A stretch of 42,938 nucleotides of DNA from Pezizomycotina sp. ARF18 (lineage: Eukaryota > Ascomycota), in NCBI GenBank assembly GCA_002224055.1, contig AZLU01000298.1, positions 1 to 42,938 of the forward strand. The letters are read 5' to 3'. A program made the translations under genes and the position numbers. Shown here in pieces: positions 1 through 10,640 of the stretch. The notes under the pieces are model-generated. The model was not told where the DNA came from and did no database searches. It saw nothing but the letters and a program-made list of their open reading frames with translations. Within the stretch, counting starts at the first letter, position 1, and each line of letters starts with the position of its first letter.

Positions 1-1855
1 GCCGGGTGCTAATATTACGATGGTTTTTTTCAAAGGTCCGCGCACTAAACTCCGCAAAAGCCCACCACAATCGCAAAGCCGAAGCGCTCCGCGAGCAGCA
101 CACGGAAGCCTTCTCCCTCATGGAGTCCATCAAAAACGAACTCGACCACCTCTCCAAAGAGATAAACGCGTATGGCGACGAGCCTAACGACGTCCGTCTC
201 GAAGCAAACTTCGACCGTTTTGGATACTCCGCAAACATCCGCTCCCACCGCCACGAGCACGCCGGCGAAAAAAAAGGAAGAGAGCACGCAGATGAAGCTA
301 TACCGCACACCTTATTAGACAATACTTTCACAAAGGCGTGCTCTGGCGCGCGGCGGACGTGGAGGAAGTAGCCAGTTTTGAACTATTCATCGATTTATTG
401 TTCGTCGTATTATCGCCGTAAACGGCGATAACGCGTCGGAGGAAGCTAGCGGGTTGGCATTTTTGCGTTTTTGCATTACGTTCATTCCTCGTGGAAGATC
501 TGGAACGATGTGACGGTGTTTGTTTCGTGGTTTGAAACAGACGACGTTCAAGAGCGCGTGGGGATTTTATTCATCCTCGCCTGCCTCGTGGGCTACACTA
601 TCAATATCGTCTCCTCCGCCGAAGCAACCTACCGGCAGCTGATCGCGTTCTACGTCACTGCGAGGCTCTGGCTCTTCCTCGTCATCCTGTTTATGTCGTG
701 GGTCATCCCCATGGTGCGACCGATGATGCTGAACAACGCGATTTGCATTATCGTTCCTACGGCGCTCTGGATCGGGAGTATGTTCATCGACGATTTTTAC
801 GACCGTTTGCGATCGTGTGGGTCGCGATCGTGCTGGATGTATTCGGCAGCGTCATCGCGATGTTTCTGTTCAGAGGAAGCGGGATTATCTCGAAGCGGCT
901 CCACGCGCGGATGGTGAAGCTGTTCGATTTCGTGCCCGCGGTGAACATCGAGCACAAGACGGAGCGGACGGGCGCGTTTGTCGCGCTTGTGTTCGGATAC
1001 GCTGTCGTCGCGATACTGTACCAGAATACCGCGAGCCTCGGGTTGAACGCGTAAGTAGCCAATATTCTTCCATCATTTCCATTTCAAACGCTCCAAACAA
1101 GGCTTTGATATATGAAGAGACCAGCCCGCTAACACTCCGACCAGTTTCCTCGGGAAAGCCATCCTCGGCCTCGTTCAGTCCTTCATTTTCAACTGGATAT
1201 ACTTCGACATTGACGGCGCTTTCCACGCCACCCACGCCATCCGCCGGCACGCCGTCTCCTCTGTCCTCTGGATATCCGCGCACCTACCCTTCGTAATGGG
1301 TTTCACGCTCTCCGCTGCCGCTCTATCGAAGCTCGTCCTTGCGCGAGACTGTGCCAATGCATCCCTCGAAGCACTTACTGAAGCGTACCACGGGAAATCG
1401 GAAGAGGAAGCCTCTTCGGGAATCCGATGGTTCTACTGCGGCGGTCTAGCGGTAGCACTACTCTGTATGACACTAATTTCTGTTACGCACGTCCACCGCG
1501 ATGTTAAGGGGATGAGGATACCGAAGAAGTATCGTATCATTATGCGTATGCTCGTTGCATTGGTGTGTTGTTGCTGCCGCTTGCGGGTGATAAGTTGGAT
1601 AGTTTAAAATTGATTAGTGTTACCACGGGTATGATCGCGTTTGTACTCGTTGTTGAGATTTACGGTAGCGGAGCGAGGGGAGAAAGTCTGTTGGATTTGG
1701 ATAAGAGGTGCGAGTATTTGACTAGCGCGGGGAAGAAGGCCAAAGTCTCGAAGGACGGGAAGGACTTCGAGGGCGGGTTGAGTAAGCAGAGCACGCAGAG
1801 CACGCAGAGCAGCTACGAGCTGGATACAAATGAGGGGATGATGGATTTGTCTTGA
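1..1855 (+). pseudogene. LtrA-like (low temperature requirement A) membrane protein, 5' partial, frame-broken
   Basis: Stitching three frames gives a fungal LtrA-type multi-pass membrane protein whose transport role is not established. A hydrophilic head (RKAEALREQHTEAF, SIKNELDHLSKEI) leads into the family motif VASFELFIDLLFVV near 390, then SWKIWNDVTVFVSWFETDD near 500, several hydrophobic segments, and NIEHKTERTGAFVALVFGY near 945-1005. An intron of 94 bp (1051-1144, GTAAGT...CCAG) is followed by the conserved NWIYFDIDG and HAIRRHAVSSVLWISAHLPF. The C-terminus is polar and holds a small tandem repeat (STQSTQS, near 1795). Reading frame changes near 315, 408, 485, 793 and 1562, with no nonsense substitution needed to explain the breaks. 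The real start probably lies left of the window; the first ATG is at 6. Family membership is fairly sure; loss of function is not, because the breaks could be sequence errors. Confidence 0.75.
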
Positions 1856-2179
1856 AGAGTTATTCTACTTGATGGTAATGCTAATAATAATATTGTAATA
1901 CGGCGATGGTTAATATGCGATGCCTGTATATTCACAGTAATGTGTTCAGAGCGACTGGTTCAGATGCATTAGTTTAATCGATCTGTAAATTCAACCGAAC
2001 TAAAATCAAAATTTCGAAGTCTAATGTCCATTTAAGTCTAATTCTATAGGCATATAAATAAAAGTATCCGGGTGGTATCATCCTCAAACCCTAAGTATTG
2101 AAGAGAAGTACATAAGTAGCTTGAGGTATAGATTGGCACTACCACCGCAATTCAGCGGAAGGTCGACTTGGCACATGTT
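1856..2179. other. intergenic, nothing recognised
   Basis: This is moderately AT-rich sequence downstream of the LtrA-like gene. I see no conserved coding frame, repeat or RNA gene in it. It presumably carries the 3' end of the LtrA-like transcript. Confidence 0.5.
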
Positions 2180-2464
2180 TCACCCTGACACCTTACTGTG
2201 CCGTGCAACACACCTCCTCTTCGTCGGACCGCTCGATGGCAGCGAATCAGTCCACTTCGGCGGGCAATAATACTCAACGTCAACCTCGATGACCGCACCG
2301 GCCTGAATGGGCCTCTGGATATGCATTCTGTTGGACATGCGTGTAACCATCTCCGTCAATGTCCCGATCCCAGCCTGGCCGGGAAGGAGAGCACCGAGGT
2401 AACACCGTGGGTCAATCTCATTCTTAATCGGGAGCGGGATGTCCACGTTGTTCGGATCTATGTT
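2180..2464 (-). CDS. unrecognised coding fragment of about 90 residues
   Basis: A minus-strand frame of about 90 residues has a protein-like composition: DPNNVDIPLPIKNEIDPRCY is followed by LGALLPGQAGIGTLTEMVTR and RPIQAGAVIEVDVEYYCPPK. It ends at a stop at 2180. No ATG opens it; the first usable codon is GTG, and upstream in frame there is a stop just beyond 2464, so it looks like an internal or last exon or a leftover. I do not recognise the family. It has no neighbours in the same orientation that would suggest a job. It could also be a chance open frame, although amino-acid usage is more even than in most shadow frames here. Confidence 0.25.
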   Translation of the reverse strand, partial: NIDPNNVDIPLPIKNEIDPRCYLGALLPGQAGIGTLTEMVTRMSNRMHIQRPIQAGAVIEVDVEYYCPPKWTDSLPSSGPTKRRCVARHSKVSG

Positions 2465-3851
2465 TATTTATGGATGGATACCTCTTCCTAATCTATAATG
2501 CTCGCAAGCCCTTATCTCGGAGAGATGCATGCATATGTTATAAGTAGAATGGGTAGATTAGTCTGCAGTTGCGATGTAATATTGTTGTTTAGGTAATTTA
2601 CATAAAAATATCATGGGCAGCTGAATTCATTAGATCTTGCAGTGCCCAAGCCTCTAATAAATGTCTTTCTCACCATTAGTCACTAATTAATTATAGAAAC
2701 CCCACAGTATGATTGGTCGGCCCTACTGCTATCGAGAATAAATACATCGGATAACAAAACCATGCAATCTATAGATCTAACCATCGATCCAATAGTCTCA
2801 AAGAGAAATTCAGGATATAGGTTCTCATAAGGCTGTATTTACGGGCACGATATATCTGCATGGCGTTGCCCAGACTTTTTCAGCGCTAAGCCACCTGGCA
2901 AGCTTTGCAATATCTGGCAAAAGCTAACGCACCGCAAATACTTCCGTCGTTCTATATCTAGACAATTCTGCGATCGGGCTGCCTCCCCTGCCCCTCGCTT
3001 GCAATAAAATCCCTGAATTGCGTTGGCGGGGGTGAGCGGGTATGTGTCCGCCTATGTGTGCTTTTCCCTATGAAGGATTCTTCTCCAGAGCGGAATGGCA
3101 GGAGTGAAACAATTTCCAGACCGCCGGATCATGGGAGTTTTACCTCAAACTAATGCGATGTAATATATCCAGAATATCTGATTGTGTAGCACCGGTCTCG
3201 ATTGGTCAATTTCATCGTATGCTGGTCTAGCCGGATTTACATCTCTAAACTACGCAGCTTCGGGAATTCTTCTGCAGGTAAACTCGCCTAAATTGTGAAA
3301 TATTCGCTTTCCTTTATTTAGAGGGCCTGTTTGGTTAAGGCACCCGCTCTTGAAAGAACCTTCATCAGGCCAAGCCAAAGATGTCTAAAGTTCAGCTTAC
3401 TTTAGAGTGGGGAAAGCGGAAAAGCAATCCTCTCACCGCGGCGTCGTCGGTTTTTCTCGGGCACGATTTTCTGGTGCCTCTCAAAAATCCGCTCTTTGCT
3501 AATTTTCATCCATGGCCAAACTAAGTTTACTATAAAGCCTCAAGGAGACGACTCCCAAGTTAAGATCCTTGATATAATGCTTATAAGCTAACTAGACATG
3601 ATTAATTGATTCTTCACACCTTTTGCTTAGAGTCACGGGGGAAATTCCTTTGGCTCCTACTTCTCATGAATTTCTTAGAAAGACCGAGTTCCTCGTCTGC
3701 TCTAGCAAAGCCTCCTTGTATTTAACTAGTTCTCGAATGAATAAGTATAATAAGAATGAATTACGCAGCTCTATTTGAGGTATATCCTACACGAAAATGC
3801 AGCTATCTATCTAGATATCGACTGTAATAGCTCTTATTTCAGTTTAAGGTT
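2465..3851. other. intergenic, no gene recognised
   Basis: About 1.4 kb without a convincing coding frame on either strand. Base composition is near the window average and does not show the extreme TA enrichment of the RIP blocks. A stretch at about 3320-3530 begins GGCCTGTTTGG and ends near GGCCAAAC, which hints at a small inverted-repeat element but is too weak to call. Confidence 0.45.
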
Positions 3852-4262
3852 TCAGTCGCGATCGGCAGATGACTGAAAATAAACCATCGTAACACCCTCA
3901 TGCACGTCCTTCGCAAACGCTTTCAACCTCCTATGCGCCTCGCACTTCTCGTCGTAGTACTTCATATCGTCCATGCTTGCAAAGGTGGTAAACGCCGCGA
4001 CCGTGTAACCTTGTGCTCTGTGATCCTCGAAGGTTTCGCCGGCGTAGCAGATAGAATATACGGCTTTCCTTCCTATTGCGTATAAATTTAAGATTTGTTA
4101 ACAACTGTTGTCGAAAACAATTACCCAGGAAACAAAACATACCTTCAAAGCATCGGCTTTCATCGTCTTATAGATATCTACTAGTTTGTGCCGATTCTCC
4201 CACTTCGGGATCTTAAACAGCGTCATACGACGGACCTTCTCGCCGGGAATAGGGATAGGCAT
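3852..4262 (-). pseudogene. Dabb (stress-responsive alpha/beta-barrel) domain protein, one frameshift
   Basis: Exon 1 (4143-4262) starts at ATG 4262 and encodes 40 residues including VRRMTLFKIPKWENR and LVDIYKTM. A 70-bp intron (4073-4142, GTATGT...CAATAG) follows. Exon 2 (3852-4072) opens with EGKPYILS, then must change frame near 4047 to read CYAGETFEDHRAQGYTVAAF, MDDMKYYDEKCEAHRRLKAF and HEGVTMVYFQ before TGA. About 110 residues and the GYT, YYD.EC.AH and HEGV.MVYF elements are typical of small dimeric Dabb proteins; fungal members are mostly of unknown function, and some relatives act on polyketide or terpenoid intermediates. No biosynthetic cluster is beside it. The single frame change is the only defect, so a sequencing error is a serious alternative to a pseudogene. 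Confidence 0.72.
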
Positions 4263-5190
4263 GTTTTACAGGCCTTTAGAATAGGAACTCTGGCGAAAAT
4301 TACTATCGAGGTGGACTCTATCTTGCACTTGGCGAGCTTGGATTGCCTTTGTTGGCGATTATGAGTCTGCAAGGTCGTAAGTGGGGTTCAACCAGGTTAT
4401 GTTGTCCTGCCTGCTTCTTATATCCTACAGAAGCAGTTTGAGCCTTATTGAGCCGCCCGAGGATACAGTCATCCACCAGCCTACTGCTTAGCGGAACAAA
4501 TTTCCGCAAGGGGTTTCTTGCTTGTGCTTCTTGTGAGGCTCTGATGAAGCAAAAGCGGAGCTTTCGGAGATTTCTCAGAACAAACCGCTGGCACATGTTA
4601 CTATTCTCAAGTCTCTGCTTTGAGATTTGATAGTATCTAATAGTTTAGGCGCTCGATGACATTTATAACTTAGCGGGCTTTTCATTTCCCAAAGATCACG
4701 AGAGATAGTTCAGATGTTACTTCATGTATCTATCGCTTAACCTTGCTACAACATGGAAGAAGTTAGAGGAGATTATAACCTGGGATTAAAAATCCCATTG
4801 CGTTCCTGCGAAGACTCCGTAAATTATACAGAAACGAGACGGCACGGCATCAGGAGCGGTTTCAACATACAAATGACCTTCATAGTGTCAAGTTGCCCAT
4901 ATCTGGGTTCCTTTTAATGACGAATGCTTCCAAATCTTGTAGAATGGAGCGACTACGAAAGACAGCCCTAATAATAAATGCTTGTTTTACTTTTCGGCAT
5001 CTCGTTCCACACTCTGCTCAAACTTTATGAAACTTTGATTTGGAAAATCTCCATCCTGGAGGATTATACCTTGGTCTCTCTCGATTAATAACATGAAGCG
5101 CTCCAGAACTTAATGTCCTGCCGTAGTGGCTGCGAAGAATCGACTCCTATCCCGCAGAAATTAAGCGCTGCCATCATCGGAACTCATAAA
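4263..5190. other. intergenic, nothing recognised
   Basis: Short open frames occur on both strands (for example minus 4318-4596) but none shows a family motif, a plausible start with intron structure, or similarity to another part of the window. I see no repeat or RNA gene. Confidence 0.45.
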
Positions 5191-5999
5191 ACAACCCAGA
5201 CCAATTATCCTGACCGTGTTGGGGGATATACTGAAGAAACTGAAAACCCTGAAGGTTACCCCCACTGATGAACCGGACGACGTTGAGACGCCACCGAAGC
5301 CTAGCAACTTCAAGAAGTTTTACAAGGTATTACTATCTATTCTAATGTTTCCTTTGGAGAAAATCGACCGTTAAATAAGTGCCGGTTGTTTAGCCTACAT
5401 CGCTGCGGCCAATTCTCTCATTATACCTTGGTAGTCGGTTCCCCCGGGGCACAAAGACATTAAATGTACACAAAGTGATAATGTCCCCAAATTTCGATCA
5501 CTTCCGAGAATAATGTTCTTCAGAACACGAAAGAAGCAGCGAAGCGACATTCCCGGACCTCGAAGAGCATATCACGGGATATCTGCTCGATTACATCTAC
5601 GGCAGCTATAACTAGGGCCTGTATTTAACTCTCGTTTGTTAACGCGGTGAAGCTGTATGTATATGGGTTGTACTTTGGTATACGGTCGCTGCGGAGGGAT
5701 CTGATGTAGGAAATACGCTCCCACGTGCGCGACAAGCATGAAGAGTTTAGACAAGGCATGGTTGTGTTTCTGGAGGTGTCGAGGATGATCCTGATTATAG
5801 GTACGAAAACCCTCCGAGGCGCAGAAACTACCTTGGAGAATTTCTGGAAGCCTTTAGCTTTAGTGAGAAGGGTCTCATGGGGAAGCTGCTAGCTGAGAAG
5901 GATGTCCGCCGGGTATTAACTGCGCGACCGGAGGTGCATTTTAGGATTACGGAGGAGCTAGCAGCTTCGGTCGGGCAGAAGTCCACATCGACTAAATAG
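5191..5999 (+). pseudogene. BTB/POZ-domain protein, frame-broken
   Basis: This is a plus-strand BTB-type gene in pieces. An N-terminal piece (LGDILKKLKTLKVTPTDEPD, then PPKPSNFKKFYK, about 5222-5326) is followed by a probable intron. The end of the BTB fold is seen as FPDLEEHITGYLLDYIYGSY near 5550-5612, then the start of the C-terminal helices as VKLYVYGLYFGIRSLRRDLM near 5645-5705, then RSHVRDKHEEFRQGMVVFLE and finally YLGEFLEAFSFSEKGL to the TAG at 5997-5999. At least three frame changes are needed, near 5615, 5710 and 5790. Fungal BTB proteins usually serve as dimeric substrate adaptors for CUL3 ubiquitin ligases. It stands apart from the large minus-strand BTB group at the right and differs from it in sequence. 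The family call rests on the pattern of helices rather than a single invariant motif. Confidence 0.55.
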
Positions 6000-6460
6000 A
6001 GTTTTGTGTATATTATCAATCTTATAAAACGATGCTAAAATCGATGTTCAAACTCGGGGATTCGGGGAGACTTCACTACGGAGTATAATAACCGTACGTT
6101 GAACTGGGAACATTTTTGAATTCTAAAATATCTGTCGGTATATGAGTGATTATACATGACTGCGCCGACACTCTTCAAGAAACCACAAACAATGTCTTTT
6201 TAACGTAGAGCCTGGAGCTTTCGGTCATCACATACCTCAGTAGTGATTTGCTGAATTGCGCTCTGCAAAATACTCTAATACTTCGGCGTTTGATTCGATA
6301 GGAACTCACTGCTTTTTTGCGTTTATTATACTCATGTCCGCTAATAATCGTATAATATTTATTGTAAGGATCAATTATATTTATTGCTTTCATTTCGCAA
6401 GATTAACTGGACCTTGCACTTGTGAAACGGCTGACGAAATTGCGAGCAAGATAGAGAAAA
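6000..6460. other. intergenic, nothing recognised
   Basis: AT-rich spacer between the BTB remnant and the inverted-repeat element. Open frames on both strands (for example plus 6256-6564, which runs into the element) show no family features. Confidence 0.45.
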
Positions 6461-6469
6461 TATTTGCTC

Positions 6470-6973
6470 CATCCCAGGCATACACCCACTTTGGCTTTAT
6501 AAAACCGGGCGGGCAAGCAACACTCCCAGGCCTTATAAAGCCAAAGTGTGGGCGCCACCTCTGATTACTAATAACCGCCCAAAAAATTAAAAAATTAAAA
6601 ATTAAAAATAAATAGAAATAAAATAAATAAAAAAATAGAAAGTGAATCTCTCACGCTTGCCATGATGGCATCCTACTTCACGAGATCGATCGCAACACCA
6701 ATCGCAGCTATGTCCTACTATTGATCTCTTAAAACTGGCCCAATTACGATTTTGCGACGCGTAAATGTAAGCTAGGTTCTACTGTACCTTTCCTAAAGCT
6801 TTCGTAAAGGATTTTTTAGGGATGCATCAAAAAAAAAAATTTAAATTTTTTAATTTTTTGGGCGGTTATTAGTAATCAGAGGTGGGCGCCCACACTTTGG
6901 CTTTATAAGGCCTGGGAGTGTTGCTTGCCCACCCGGCTTTATAACGCCAAGTGGGTGGGTGTATGCCTGGGGT
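6470..6973. mobile_element. non-autonomous Mutator-like (MULE/foldback) element with long TIRs
   Basis: Two inverted arms of about 125 bp (roughly 6473-6598 and 6845-6971) match over most of their length, from CCCAGGCATACACCC through CAAGCAACACTCCCAGGCCT to ACTAATAACCGCCCAAAAAA, with a few substitutions and small gaps. They enclose about 245 bp of non-coding sequence. The nine bases TATTTGCTC occur directly at 6461-6469 and again at 6974-6982, an apparent 9-bp target-site duplication. Long TIRs with a 9-bp duplication fit the Mutator superfamily. No transposase is encoded, so it would depend on an enzyme supplied elsewhere. Each arm also contains its own hairpin. Mismatches between arms include substitutions, so this is genuine divergence and not only sequencing noise. 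Confidence 0.85.
6487..6548. repeat. perfect 16-bp hairpin nested in the left TIR
   Basis: CACTTTGGCTTTATAA at 6487-6502 is the exact reverse complement of TTATAAAGCCAAAGTG at 6533-6548, with a 30-base loop. The right TIR holds the corresponding but imperfect hairpin (6893-6908 with 6939-6953). Confidence 0.9.
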
Positions 6974-6982
6974 TATTTGCTC

Positions 6983-7500
6983 AGGTTTGAACTTCTTGGC
7001 ACAATTTGCCCTCCCGCATTTTGCTGATCTCCCGGATCCAGTGTTCGCGGCTACGCGTGATCAGCTTGTTCGGACCTTTATTCTGAGGATCCCGAAGGGC
7101 ACGATCGGGACAGCTTCTTTAGGGTATTCGAGATTACTTGGCTCGGAGCTGACCCATCGAGTAGATTCCGGAGAATATTTCACGATTGGCTGCATTCATC
7201 CAAGTCATGTGCGGGGTCCTCCAGTTTTCGAAGCACAGGTTTGTTGGCTTGGTCTGTGCGGTCTCCTCCGGATCGCCACCCACGATTTGCGAAAGCCGCC
7301 ACTAAATCGTGACAGGCCAGTGAGAGGTTCACAAACACGGTCGCGACCTTATACTCAGCTCGAAAAGGGCAAAATATAAGGAGGTATATGCGCCAAAATG
7401 GATACCGCTGCTTGGTAGACCTGCAGATTTCGCTTTCTCTGGTGGCGAGACTCTGGGCAAGATTATACAAGGCTGGAGTGGTACAAAGATTAGAATGTAG
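6983..7500 (+). other. possible unrecognised coding stretch beside the element
   Basis: Plus-strand frames look protein-like in pieces: LVRTFILRIPKGTIGTASLG near 7060-7120, DSGEYFTIGCIHPSHV near 7158-7207, and after a frame change KWIPLLGRPADFAFSGGETL near 7398-7450. I do not recognise the family and see no clear start or splice sites. An open frame that begins at 6951 takes its first ATG from inside the transposon's right TIR, so that start is unlikely to be the native one. It may be a decayed gene whose 5' part lies beyond the element, or chance. Confidence 0.25.
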
Positions 7501-8182
7501 GAAAATAGCGAAACGAGCGAATTACTCGAGTATTAACCATAAGTTTGGTTAAATAAACAGAATACTTAGGTTTCAAAGCAGACAAAAATAAACAAAAGAA
7601 AGCCGCCGAAGATAAACGGAAATTGATAGAAGGAAATCGTTTGACACAATAACCAAGATGAGTTGTATGTACTTTCGATGGGACAAGGAGAGACCCTTTC
7701 AATGTTGGGTCAAGGGATTGGTTCGGTTATTAACCAAAGGTGTGTGGGTGGATTACATGGGCGAATACGAGTGGCGCAAAATTTAAAAGGGTCTTGGATC
7801 AGAGGCAGCGAGCGGAATCAGGACCATCTGGGCGGAGAATAAAATCCTTTCCCTAGGGTGGGGATCCTCCGTGAAGGAAGGCGCTCAAAGCCGTCTTACT
7901 GTACTACTGTTGTGACCTGCACGCAAAACAAAAAGATTTATTCAAAAGGCCTGCCACCCCTTGCGTTAAACGGCGGGAAACGGAAACATATCGAGACGCC
8001 TACCTACTGTTCAGAGTCGTCGTTGTTTTCCAGATTTTCGGTTCTGATTCGCCTTAAGATTTTGTCGGTCTCGAGGCATGGGTAGCGGGGCTTTTTTCTT
8101 CAAATCCATCCATTATAAGGATTCAGTACGACTTCCAGAATCCCGGGACCCGACGAATTCCGACACCGAAGAATCCGCAGCA
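7501..8182. other. intergenic, upstream region of the rhodopsin-domain gene
   Basis: No gene recognised. An upstream ATG at 8078 is in frame with the main start at 8183, but the residues between are not membrane-like or conserved-looking, so I treat this as 5' leader. Confidence 0.4.
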
Positions 8183-9594
8183 ATGGTTTACACTTACAAC
8201 TGGTTTGTCGAGGGGATGGTGGAATACACGATAGGGATGATAATATTTATACTGCGGGTATACTCGAGGACTAAGCGTGTGGGTTTCAGAGGATGGCGTG
8301 GAGACGACTACATGACGATACTGGCTATGATCTTTTATACTGTTCGTTGTGCGCTTTTTAAACCTGACTGTACGTCCCTTAAGTCTGTGTATTCTGCCTA
8401 TGAAAACACGAAAAAAATCACTAACACGATTGGAAATCGTAGATGACGGAAGCAAAATACACGTCGTGAAAGGACAAAAGCTGCCGAAGGAACAGATGGA
8501 AACCTTGATACTGAGCCTGAAACTTTATATGCGGGATGGCTCATGTTCGTGTGCGTCATATGGAGCCTGAAGGCTTGCATGCTGTTCTTCTACGCTCATA
8601 TAATGTACGTTACTCTACCTACAGTTTGGCTGAAAAATTACCCGCAATTTCTTTGGAGTTTCCCTTTGTCATTACGAAAGCTTTGAAATTCTTTACTTAA
8701 AATACCGCATTTCAGTGACGGTCTCGGCCGGGTTAAACTAGTCAGAACGGCCGGAGTCCTTTGCGCGGTTACATACGTTGCCAGCATGCTCGTTGTAGCA
8801 TTTCACTGCATTCCGCCAGATATGAATTGGGACATCAGGAAGTACCCTGGACACCGGCCAAAGGTGTGCGCGACTTCGATAGTCAATTTTGCCGCGGTCG
8901 GATTGATGAATCTTCTGTAAGTCATCCAAGACTCCGCGCTAGACAGCTTCTTTGTATTCCACTTCGCTGATAGTACCGTAATGATGATTTAGGACCGACC
9001 TCCTCCTCTTGTGTATCCCCTACCGGTGCTCTGGCAAGTCCAGAAACTCTCTTGGGCCGAAGAATCGTCATCGCGATATTTTTATGTTCGGGTATATTCA
9101 TCATCGTCGCATCCGTCTGTCGGAACGTGTACGGGATCTATGCGTCGGCTTTCAGGCATACTGCACCGCAGGCAGAAGTGTTGGGCTGGGCTGTTCGGGA
9201 AATGGTAAATTCATATATCTACTATCTATTCTATCTAAAAATTACTGACGCTGTTCCTTAGCTCGTCGCGATTATCGTCGTCAACGCACCTGCACTCAAA
9301 TCGCTAGTCAGCAACTCCAAATGGCTCAAGACTGCTACTACGTCTCGGTCTAAATACTCTAGTAAACAAAGCGTTCAAAACATGGTGGACGGCAATCACT
9401 TGGTTACATGGGGTTCACAAGGAAAGCGGGGAGCGTCGAGATCGAATACTTTAGAGGGAAGCCAGTGGACGACTATGACGTGTAAAACGATTGATATAGA
9501 GAAAGGAGGGCCAATCGCGACGCATGCGGACTTGGAGGCGATGGTTGAGAGGAGCCTTGAAGAGCAAGATGGGTCGAGACGTTCTTCGACATAG
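8183..9594 (+). pseudogene. fungal rhodopsin-domain (PTH11-related) integral membrane protein, two frame breaks
   Basis: Five exons can be placed: 8183-8369, 8443-8604, 8716-8916, 8993-9204 and 9262-9594, with GT...AG introns of 73, 111, 76 and 57 bp; the first has a CACTAACAC branch-like site. The protein opens MVYTYNWFVEGMVEYTIGMI, a first membrane segment ending FILRVYSRTKRVGFRGWRGD, then DDYMTILAMIFYT. Later come LYAGWLMFVCVIWSLKACML, DGLGRVKLVRTAGV, a loop AFHCIPPDMNW...RPKVC with paired cysteines, LLTDLLLLCIPLPVLW, and RIVIAIFLCSGIFIIVASVC. A hydrophilic C-terminal tail rich in Ser, Thr and Lys reaches TAG 9594. Segment order, the DD after the first helix and the C...W...C loop fit the fungal rhodopsin-like domain family, putative surface receptors of largely unknown ligand. 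Frame changes fall near 8505 and 9050 only, so the gene may be functional in reality. Confidence 0.72.
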
Positions 9595-10043
9595 GGTTGA
9601 CAGAAGATTCATATTACCGAGGGACGGTCGCATTGGGATATATGCTTTGATACTTTCATTCTCGCAGATTTAAACGATTCTTGATCTTCAGATCATTAGT
9701 CGTATATTTAATTTCTTTTTTCTTGACTCTAGCGTATTCTTTCGCGTGATGATGTAGCATGTAGCATTTAAGACGATGTTTAGTACCTTATATGTAATAG
9801 AATTCACTAGCAGAGATATGTATTCCTCCTAGAAACAGCACGCTGGCTTGAGTCAATCTGTTATTCTGGTCTTAGTCTCTCACGCTCAGTCGTTTTCTCG
9901 AAGAAAAACGAGGCCAATGCAACTTGAAACTCCCAGATCCTCTAATATCCAAACTGATTACGTACTAAACCACGGTGATGCTTTCATAGATTTACTTTGA
10001 TACATCTTTCGATTGTATCTCAGGGTCAGGAATTGACCAGGTT
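9595..10043. other. intergenic, nothing recognised
   Basis: Convergent spacer between the plus-strand rhodopsin-domain gene and the minus-strand BTB remnant. No coding frame, repeat or RNA gene was recognised. Confidence 0.5.
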
Positions 10044-10640
10044 TTAGAATTGGTTAAATCGATTTTGTGCACAAATATCTCTGCGACGTGACTGAGGATT
10101 CAAATTTCGGCGAATCAAAGACATCCATGCTCTGCTGCGACAGACACTATCTGGTTTAAGGTCGGATAACCAGAAGTGCCACTGGCTGATTATCATGGAG
10201 CACGGCGCGTATATCTTCCTCTTTGACCAGTTTCGCGATCCAATCATTTCTCCTCAAGATACTAAGTAATCATAGTAAATTGAGCCCAAGTTGTTCTCCT
10301 TTCCAATATCAGAGCTCTTGTATGCTTTGAAAACGACTTTCATACATTCTTTGACTTCCGTGTAGATTTGGTCCTCGTCGCTTTGACCGTTCATTTGGTA
10401 ATTCTGGCATACTGTACTGCAAATACCCAAGGATATGATAGAGGACATCCCCTTCGCGTGAGGGATATCAAAAATCTTCGTCCAATTCACGAGATTGTCT
10501 TCGAGATCATCAATCCATCGTCCGGACTGTATTCTCGTGGATGAACTTAAGAAAGTAGCCCATCGGATTTTCGTCCAGCTGAGGTAAGGCGCATGATTTC
10601 GATTCGGGTTCAAGGGGAGAGGCTTGAAATACGTTAAATT
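10044..10640 (-). pseudogene. BTB-family C-terminal region, remnant
   Basis: The minus strand reads, from right to left, VNWTKIFDIPHAKGMSSIIS, then EVKECMKVVFKAYKSSDIGK and LGSIYYDYLV, then after a frame change IAKLVKEEDIRAVLHDNQPV. This order (a helix with 'D-I-P' before a leucine-rich stretch, a 'vvf.ay' helix, then an acidic helix ending in a hydrophobic run) matches the C-terminal half of fungal BTB proteins, where a segment like 'LL+DEEF+.LL..' closes the protein. The BTB core itself is not visible; the piece starting MNPNRNHAPYLSWTK (10613) has no clear BTB motif. The assignment is by analogy with the better-preserved copies at 30-43 kb and is tentative. Confidence 0.4.

Noticed and set aside
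817-1296. 159-codon plus frame and 132-codon minus frame over the LtrA-like gene
   Set aside because: They are out-of-frame or antisense shadows of the conserved LtrA-like reading, which continues across the same bases in other frames.
3320-3535. Possible small MITE starting GGCCTGTTTGG and ending near CCATGGCCAAAC
   Set aside because: Only about ten bases at the two ends can be paired, with mismatches, and no target-site duplication is visible.
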